Shown here: positions 9,177 through 18,000 of the stretch, in pieces
How positions within the stretch are numbered: position 1 is the first letter of the stretch
Layout: the number at the start of each line of letters is the position of its first letter
Source: Saccoglossus kowalevskii
Lineage: Eukaryota > Hemichordata > Enteropneusta > Harrimaniidae
Length of the DNA stretch: 27,221 nucleotides
Direction of reading: 5' to 3'
Assembly: GCF_000003605.2 (NCBI RefSeq)
Contig: NW_003105106.1
Span: 441,670 to 468,890 of the forward strand
The notes under the pieces: generated by a model
What the model saw: only the letters and a program-made list of their open reading frames with translations
What the model was told of the DNA's origin: nothing
Databases searched by the model: none
Translations under genes and position numbers: made by a program

Positions 9177-12100
9177 TTTAGTTTTCCAGATTGTTTTGAT
9201 ATAATTCCTATAACATTTTGTTTTATCAAACAATTCCAAACCATGTATATATTGTGTGTTCTGATATAATCTATCCCGGTCTAGTTAGAATTATAACTTG
9301 TACAGTTCCTAAATCATTATTGTCGTTGTTGAGGATGTGCTTAAGACCACCGGAACAAACTTTATTAAAGCTACGGAGGACACAGCAAAGATGTGATTGG
9401 TTGGCAAATTCAGTTGCACAAAACTTAAAGAAATTAATTCTTGTTTTTTTTTCTATTTTGCCGTGTTAACAAGTTATGTACGCCAAGTCACGACCAGAAT
9501 TCCGGAAAAATGTTGATTTTAATATCGTTTCTTAGTTTAACACCGCATAATCAGGGATGTCTTTGATAGTTATTAAAACAGGAATGATTTTGTGAGATGC
9601 GATTTGCTGTCAATAATCTTAGGGTTGTGGCCAGAGCGAGGCTGTGATTTGAATTACTATAGGTGCCAACCACCAGTCTGTTTTATCAATGTTAATAATC
9701 AACAGGTTTCTGTCAGTTATGTGTGAATAAGATGAGATAATCTCTTCAAGTTTGTTTCGCAAGACAACATTTGTTGGTTGTCTGCCACGCTACCTTAAGA
9801 TTACTGGCCACTACTGATCCCGCGAACTCGAAGAGCACGAGTTTTAGTTCAGATGCGAAAATTGCAAAATGATGTCACAAAAGAAAAGTATGTTTCCAAT
9901 GGCCCATGTTCGAGAACTTATTTTATTGGAAATAAAACCATTTCACGAGCAAACACGAATACACCTTTAATTCGACAGCTCATCTCTGTGGACATGTATG
10001 GTTAGTAGTATTGGGGTATATAATGTTCCATTATCGATAAACAGTACTGAGAATATATTTATTTACATTTCAGTATGACATGTATTGTTTAACCAATAAA
10101 CATGGATATCTTGCAATTTAGTGTTGACCTGTTGTGAATACTAGTAATCGTTATACCTTTTGCTTCACATGTAACCCAATGAAACTTGTAATGTACTCTC
10201 ACCCAAGCTTATCTTAATATAGTAATGTTAGTAGTCTTTCGTACACAATTGTTTAAATCATTGAAATGAATTAGTTTAAATATTGTTCTTTACAATATTA
10301 TTCATATCATTTGTTGCGCCTTAGTGTGTTTGTAAATATCCGATAATTAGTAAATAAACAACTGGCAATCTGTTATCAAGCATATTTTTGAGTTTACAAA
10401 TATATATGTATATACGGTGCTCAGTTCATTTAAGTTGTATTTATCAACATACAATATTATTTACGTGAAAGATTATTATTGTGTGTTGAAGCACAATTGT
10501 TTCTCCTAAAATCTTTTGCGGAATTAATGCTGCTGTTTACTACTCTACCCTATAACAGCAACTTGCATCTTTAATTGCTCGTCCAATAGAGTTCGTCAGA
10601 TGTTATCGTCATGGACGAAGGTGTCGGGTCGTAAAGGTCGATAAAGACTGCTATTTATGCGATGTTTTGTTCTGATACTCCTGTACGAGAACTGCCCAAA
10701 TACAAGGTAGAGTTTAATACGTTGAAAAATAAAAGTAGTGAGTAGCTTCGCGTTTAATGAAATATCGCTTTCGGTAGAGCTGACGGATGTTACAATTGAA
10801 CCTTCTACTACATCATTAACAATGTGCCCAAATATGGTCATATGACGTCAGATTGATAGAGACCAATCAACCCCATACATCAAGTAATAACCGAACACTG
10901 TTTGACGTGACGTAGAGTGGCATATAACAGTTGGTGAACTATGTAGCACTCAGTAGTGTTTAGTAGAGGTGAAAACCAACCCTAACTCGTAAATCCGATT
11001 TCTAGAGTACTAAAGAGCAGTTCACGAACGCCACTTACAATGGACATATAGAGACAGAGAAATCAGAACTTATTGTGCTTTTTTCGATTTAATTTTAATG
11101 TAAACAATTGCATTGTATAAGCGTTGTACGTTTCATGGGACACGCATAGTACACGAAGCGAGCGCTACCGCCATACACTAAGTCACGAGGACAAGGGTCA
11201 AATACTCTAATAAGTATGGTATGTGTGATGTGTGTGTTGATAGTAAATAATTTACTCGTAAATAAACAAAGTCCAGCACGCACTATGACTAGTTCAAAAT
11301 AGGATACGTCAGTTACTCGTTTCAAACTAACTTCTGTGGTGACCTTAAATATATACTCAACAACAGAGGACTATTGCCAATTATAATTCTACAAGTGACT
11401 GGAAACACGTACATATTTTGATTAGGAAGTAGGATAAAGCTGTCCAATTACGGTTAGCAGGTATGGTATTTTGAATTTATACTAGAAAAAACACGACATA
11501 AACATGTCCGCCATCTTGTTTAGGACGGACGTGCCTGCCATATTGCTATTTTTTCTGACAAAAAATAGAAATATAAAACAATATTTGAGGTATAATATGT
11601 CTTGCAGTAAAAACCAACACAAAAGACGAATTTATTAATGGATTTCTTGCTAAAAATTGATGAATATAATGGTACAGTTTTTATTGTGTTGATTTCGATG
11701 TGAAGGCCAGCTAAGATAAACCACTCGTATGTCGAGAGAAGACCTTGCATGTGGTTTCTGACACGAATTATACATGATACATACATTCCAGTTTGTACAT
11801 GAATGATTGCTCAAATTTACAGTGTTTGTAGTTGCCAAGAAAAACAAGTATAAATATTAGTTAATTCATATATCTTAAACAACTAATTAAAAAGTTTGTC
11901 ATTCGAATTTATAAACAAGGAATAAATGACGGGTTGACATTGACATAGTCTGTATGACACTTGCATGTCTAGAACACACTTTATGTTAACGTAAAATTAC
12001 TATGTATGTCAAGTCAGTTTATAGACAGTGACGTCACAGCGCGGGATTTCATTTCTGTATTGTTTCGCACGTCCCACACGAGGTACGTTTCAAAAAATTA

Positions 12101-13159
12101 TATTTTTACCATCATACTATTCGTATTGTACATCGATTTCCTGTAAAGCTGCCGTAACAACATGGTTACTAATCGTGATAAAAAAGTAAGGATCGGTTCC
12201 CGTGTTCGCGGTTCACTTACTCCAAATGTATATTTTACAATCAAAATGATTTCAGACTGAATAAATATTTTATTATCCCTAAATGTTAATGGAATTAAAT
12301 ATATAAAGGCTGGTTTTGCTGGTATTTTGTCCGCTAAAAATAAACATTGCTCAATGCAAACAATTGTTGCAGACTTTCTCTTTAGCCATCAATCTGAAAC
12401 ATATAGTCATGGCCTCTCATATAGGAACTTTTATGAACAAATTTCCCAAATGAAAAATTTCCAATTTGTATAAAAAAATAATAGTGGCCATACTGACCTC
12501 ATCCTTTGAACTTGTATAGTATTAGTTTTGGGGAGTTACTTGATTAATTCAATGAATCAAAAAATAATCACTCGGTGGAATGCCGGAGTAGAACAACTAC
12601 TCCGAAAATATTTCTTCAATCTTCACGTTCGATGTGTTTGTCGTGCGTATATTGCATATACTAAATATGACTAAAGTCTTATTACTAACTATTTCCTTTC
12701 TTAATGGTATGTAAATTTCATAACATACACCGCAATTTCTAGAAACAACGCCAAATGTTCTCTGTACATGTTAGTTTGATTCCTTCGCGGTTAGAACTTG
12801 ATGTTTGGGATCAATCTCAATTATTGGATTAAATTGGATCTCTATACCAGTCGCGTCTACTGATAGAATCTTTGATTTACTGAATCAGTATTTCTTCCTT
12901 CTTTCATTAATATCTAATAATGTATATCCTATAAGTATTATACAATTCCAACACCTTCTGCTTAATTATTATTCACATCAGTTTTATTCTGCGAATTAAA
13001 AACTATACATTACTAGTATAATAATTCACGCATTTGTATATAGAATAGTTTTTTTACAACTACGAGTACTGAACAACACTGTAACCATCGATTTTTTATA
13101 TCCGATTTTTATTTTCAATAAAACATTTCTTGTGTCATTCGTATCAATTCGTAACGCCC
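9177..13159. other. Intergenic DNA without recognisable genes
   Basis: About 4 kb between the paralogues. Open frames are short, AT-biased and lack domains or paired splice sites. Perfect TGACGTCA words occur at 10843 and 12029. A CCGCCATCTTG word sits at 11507-11517. No RNA gene or complete mobile element was found. Confidence 0.6.
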
Positions 13160-13328
13160 ATCGCCGAAATGTGGACACTACAAGCATAGCATGTACGCTA
13201 TATACAGACGTTATACATTGAACCTCTGGAAGTGAAAAAAGAGGGCGCCATCTATTTAAATACAGCTTTGTTAAACGAACTTACCAGGGGGCGTGGGCCA
13301 AATCCTGTCAAATACGCCGCCATCTTGA
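13160..13328 (-). repeat. Dispersed repeat, copy in reverse orientation
   Basis: Read on the minus strand this matches the copies at 16788 and 19908: CAAGATGG ... ATTTGACA, then an AAC-AAAGCTG segment, AATAGATGGCGCCCTCT, a T-rich TTTTTTCACTT, and GTGTCCACATTTC near its end. The 14-base word AGATGGCGCCCTCT is identical to copy 16887-16900. Boundaries are approximate; no target-site duplication was seen. Confidence 0.65.
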
Positions 13329-14656
13329 CTGTTATGACTGCCTCTCACTGGCGAATTTATATGTCACTTCTCAAAGTGTGCATCACGTGACCAATTTCAA
13401 CAATGGCAACTACTCGACCTTGAGTTTTTACATTAGGGTAATTTTTTACCATGCAATCGTATTTAAAACAATATTTCGGTGGTTATATTCAAACCAAAAA
13501 AACTTTGACGGCTCTCATTGAACAACACTGTCAGTGACAAACTGCAAATTTGAGTAAAACTAAAAATAGCTTGAATTATTCGCTACAGGGAAAACACTGA
13601 AAAGTGGAATTAACTACGGGGTTAATTATACCTCCATGAAATTACAAACCCAACCATCGAACGTTTACATAAGTCATATAGGGAACCAAATTAACAGATC
13701 AATAATGACCCCGAGTTCGAGTAAATAATGTTTCCTACACTCGTTACTATAACACATCTAACTATCTACTACTATTGTATATATTCTGGATTTGTTATGA
13801 TTTGAAACTATATTCCGCCTTTCATATATCAATCACGATTATACTGCTTAGATGTATAGAAGGTAAACAAATAAAAATTATTTCTGCTAATATATATGTC
13901 AGTTTTGCATTTTATTTATTATTCAGTTGAATCCAGTGTTAATAATTCCCCAGTGTACTCCAGTATACATGTCTTACAACATCTGTTCATACTTGCATAT
14001 ATTATTTGTATAGATGATTGATTTCCGCGCAATTTAATAACATCCAAATATGCATGACCTGTAAGATTATACGAGTTTATTTATTAATTTGTTTATTAAT
14101 TAATTTATTTATTTATTTATATTGCATTCGCAAAAATTATTCGTTTATTATATAATATAATAATTTGAATCGTGTACTATGTTAAAATGAGAATAATTAA
14201 TGTAAACTGAGAACAATATTTGAGCCAAAACACAACCATGCTCAAGATACTTAGAGTTGAAAAATAATCTGTTTTAATAGATGAATGTTGCCAAAATTTA
14301 TATTTGACTATGACTAATGGTAATTCCTTTGGACAATTTAAGATATTTAAAAACAGTTATTTGTATCCAATTGAATGATCACGTGAACATCTGAATCCTC
14401 TCCAAAAGTGTGACACCAGTTTAACTCCATTTTTTATGAGTTCAATAACCGCGAATGACCTTAATATGACGTCACTCACCCTTACTTTCGATATGCGTTA
14501 TTTGTTAATGGCAATACCAGATAACAATAAGCTGTTCCAACACCACAGTTGCTATGTAAGCACCGTTGATAAAAAGTGATAATCGTTCTCATGTTAAGTA
14601 CATGTGTAAAGTACATTTTTTACACGAAATTCAAACGCGTCATTTACATTGCTGGA
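13329..14656. other. AT-rich intergenic DNA
   Basis: No gene. Low-complexity TTTATTTATTAAT-type sequence at 14075-14122. Contains CACGTG words (13386, 14381) and a TGACGTCA at 14467. Confidence 0.55.
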
Positions 14657-14850
14657 TACAGTAATATACTGTAAAATAATTTATTTTCGCTCGGAATTTA
14701 GTTTCGCTGAGGGATGATTCAGTGAAAATAAACGCCATCGAGTATACATTTGTTTCCCTATATTTTACATTCAACTCTTCTAAAATCAGGGAAAATAAAT
14801 TCCACACAAAACACCCAAAAAGCTTTTTCAGCTAAAATTAAATGCAGCTA
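14657..14850. repeat. Partial inverted-repeat element upstream of gene 2
   Basis: At 14667 TACTGTAAAATAATTTATTT repeats the terminal sequence of the element at 22158 with one mismatch. It is preceded by TACAGTA (14657-14663), the opposite terminus, so two ends abut. The body (TTTTCGCTCGGAATTTAG ...) is AT-rich with short TTCGCT words. No matching far end was found, so this is probably a truncated or nested copy. Confidence 0.5.
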
Positions 14851-14884
14851 AAATTTATAATAGTCAATAATAACTATTTTACAG

Positions 14885-14902
14885 ATGCTGAATACCCGTT
14901 GA
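14885..14902 (+). promoter_or_regulatory. Small upstream ORF before gene 2
   Basis: ATG at 14885 opens a five-codon frame ending TGA (14900-14902), 25 nt before the gene 2 start. The ATG follows directly after tattttacag, which may itself be a 5' UTR splice acceptor. If the exon starts there, the ATG would be at the exon edge. Confidence 0.3.
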
Positions 14903-14927
14903 AAAGAAGAAAATATTAACTGACACG

Positions 14928-15009
14928 ATGTTCCGGGACATACCAGTATTTGTTGTAATGGTGCTATTGACCACTCTGGTCCAAATGTCGACTGCTAGAC
15001 ACAAAAGAG
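14928..15009 (+). CDS. Gene 2 exon 1: signal peptide plus RHKR
   Basis: M1-R27 with hydrophobic core IPVFVVMVLLTTLV and a good signal-peptidase site around STA23. The exon ends with RHKR, matching the furin-type R-x-K-R consensus, immediately before the WAP exon. Donor gag|gtaggt at 15009/15010, phase 1. Confidence 0.88.
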
Positions 15010-18000
15010 GTAGGTAAATATGATAACGAGTTTGCGCCACAGAAATGATAGCATAAATATACATACATTGGAATCACCCACACATGTTAATGTCCCATCA
15101 TTGATCAAATTAAAGGAGTTCACAAGTGCGGCAACATTTTGAACCGTGTGGTATTGTTTGCACATTGTAATGTATTTGTGTGGTTGCAGGTCATTTTCTA
15201 GTCAAAACCGCAATTTATTTGTTGTGTTAGCAAGACTAAATGGTGTAATTTTGGTTACTATTATCTTGCCCCCCCCTCCCACTTTGACAATCGCTGATTG
15301 GCCTCTGGGTTGAATGATGGTTCCTTGCACCCCGGGAAATTGCTGTGTGCAAGCAATGAGGTTATCGTACGCAAGGCATTTTCCACGCAAAATTGCTCCA
15401 AATGTAGTCGAATTGTGTTGGTACATGGTTTAAAGTCACTTCAAATAATCGTTTGGCTATGAAAGTTTGGTGTTTTTAGGAATTGTTGTATGAAAAACAC
15501 GTTTCACAACTTGTCAATTTGTGTAGTATAGGGCCAGATTCAATGTGGAAGCCCTCACAATAGTAAAAATCGGTAAATTAATCGCACTGTTTCGTTTACC
15601 ACACACGTAGCCAATGTGCCAAGTGCCAATGACCAGTCCATATACGTGTTTTACTGTCATCGCCATATTGTTTCGAACACAAATAGGAACATAGACAGCT
15701 ATGCTATGCGCGCCTGGAAATCGTTACACAATTAATAAGATTAAGTTGAATGAAACTAACCAGTTCTAACCATGTAACGATCTCGAGACGCCCACAGAAA
15801 ACCAGTCAGCAACTTAGTTGTCACTGTTGCTGTTTTGGTGTTAGAAGAACATCGCAGGTGACAATAGTTGTAAATTTTAATTGTTGATTATTTATTTTTA
15901 AATATTAAACAATTTTAAAAGAAGATATATACATAATTCATAAAAATATCCTCGGACATATCGATCTTAATTACTCCATTGTGATGTTTGTTATTTTAGA
16001 CAATAATCCAGATTTACTGAAATTGGGTCAGTGTCCGACATTTGACGAAGGCACGAAAGGTGTATGCAGAGAGCTGTGTACAATTTTAGATGATACGACC
16101 TGCCCCGGTGATCAGAAATGCTGTGACAATGGGTGTGGCCACACATGTCATGAACCTATTAGCTCACAGCACGTCGTGAAACAAGGGGACTGTCCACCTG
16201 TGGCGGCAGAGGGGGCAATTTGCACCAAAGAATGCGACGATGATGGCGAATGCCCGGGAAGAGACAAGTGCTGTAACAACGGCTGCGGCAACCAATGTAT
16301 GTTTCCGCTCAACATCCGACCGAAAGAAGGAAGATGCCCGGTGTTCAACAAAGGAGGGAGATGCGGTGTCGAGAATTGTACGCACGACTACGATTGCCAG
16401 GGTAAAAAGAAATGTTGCAACAATGGTTGTGGACAGGTCTGCGCTGACCCTGCGTTAGATGTGGATGACTTAGATGGCCGTCGACCGAATGATTGTCCAT
16501 TGATACATGTCAACGAGGCAATACTTGGCACATGCTTTGATCTATGTAAGCATGATGATCACTGTCAAGTAGGACAACGTTGTTGTAGTAACGGATGTGG
16601 TCTAGTTTGCGTTGATGTGCTTTCAGGTATGTACAAGTGGCTTAAAGCTAGAGGGTCGTCACCTGCGCACGCGCGGGAATTGAGTCCAAAGCGCAAAGGC
16701 TCATGGGTAGACGCTTGTTTGTAAACAATGACACGCTTATGGCCATCTGACGCATGCGCAGGTGACGACACCCCCGCTTTAACCTCTCAAGATGGTTACT
16801 AATTTGACATTTTGACCAGGATCCACAGTGAGTTGACATCTTGTATCGAAATCCCTGAGGTTTGCTTGACAAAACTGGATTTCAATAGATGGCGCCCTCT
16901 GGAGACCTAGACACAACCTTCGGTCATCTTTTTTTCACTATCAATTCGTATAATGTATATTGATATTTAACACTAATGTTTTATTAAAAATAACAAATTT
17001 GAGAAAAAAATCGACAGTTTCAGCTATTGCTGCTTTACGAAAACATATATTATTTAAAGTTATTTTCTTGATATGACATGTTCACGATATTGGATTATGA
17101 TTATATATATATTAAAAAGGTTGCTTAAAATAAGAAGCACACTGCATAGTACTTATTCCATGAAAAAGACTAATATACATGTGCATTGGTTGTTATTGAA
17201 TTTATTCGAAAACAATCGGTACACATTGTTTCATCAAAAGATACTTCATTGTGTTCTTCAAGAATGCTTCAAGTTAATGATCATGATAATCATCATCAAA
17301 TATATTCTTCAGCATCAAACAATTATTAAATTGAAATGTTCATGTCCATATTTTATTGGTAATCCCAAATAAATTTGCATATATCGTTACTCTAGTAACC
17401 ATAGTTCAATGACGTACATTATACTAATCAATAATTGATTCATTGCAGTATCAAACGATGTCAATCAAACAACAGGACTCTGCAACGCTGGATGGATACA
17501 ACACGACAGGTCATGTTACATGCTTGAAGTCTTCAAACATGAATATTCATTAGCTGCATCCGAGTGTGTAATACGTCATCCGTTCGGCCATCTTGCTGAT
17601 TTCCAAGACGAGGATGAATTCCATTGGGCAAATAATGTTATCAGAAACGACAAAGGTTGTAAGTTAACTATTCAATGAGTATATAACTAATTCTATTACA
17701 TTCAATAGCTATACCCAAGACTAGAATTTGGCCATTTTTCTGATGGGATGGGTTGGCTAGATTCTGGAAAATTGACTTTCAGAGAAAAAATATATCACAA
17801 ACAAAAATGCAAAATAATTAATAAGTTAAATACTATGATTATCAAATCTAATAATTATTTGATATTCATCCCTAGTTGATGAATCGGCGAGTATCTGGGT
17901 CGGCTTACATCAAAATGACCATGGTGACTGGATGTGGTCTGATGGAACCCTTTTAGACTATGACCTCTGGATTTATGGTGAACCAAATTTCGACAGTGTG

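Noticed and set aside
9218..9469. 83-codon open frame in the intergenic region
   Set aside because: No recognisable domain and no flanking splice sites consistent with a gene; likely chance.
15202..15426. Minus-strand 74-codon open frame in gene 2 intron 1
   Set aside because: Protein-like in places but no known domain, and it lies antisense inside an intron; possibly a repeat fragment.
16627..16724. C-terminal extension of the four-WAP frame past the donor
   Set aside because: The donor gtatgt is strong and the CTLD exon joins in phase; the extension runs into an inverted-repeat element.
17073..17372. 99-codon open frame in gene 2 intron 2
   Set aside because: AT-rich, Ile/Leu/Lys-biased translation, between well-supported splice sites of the lectin gene.
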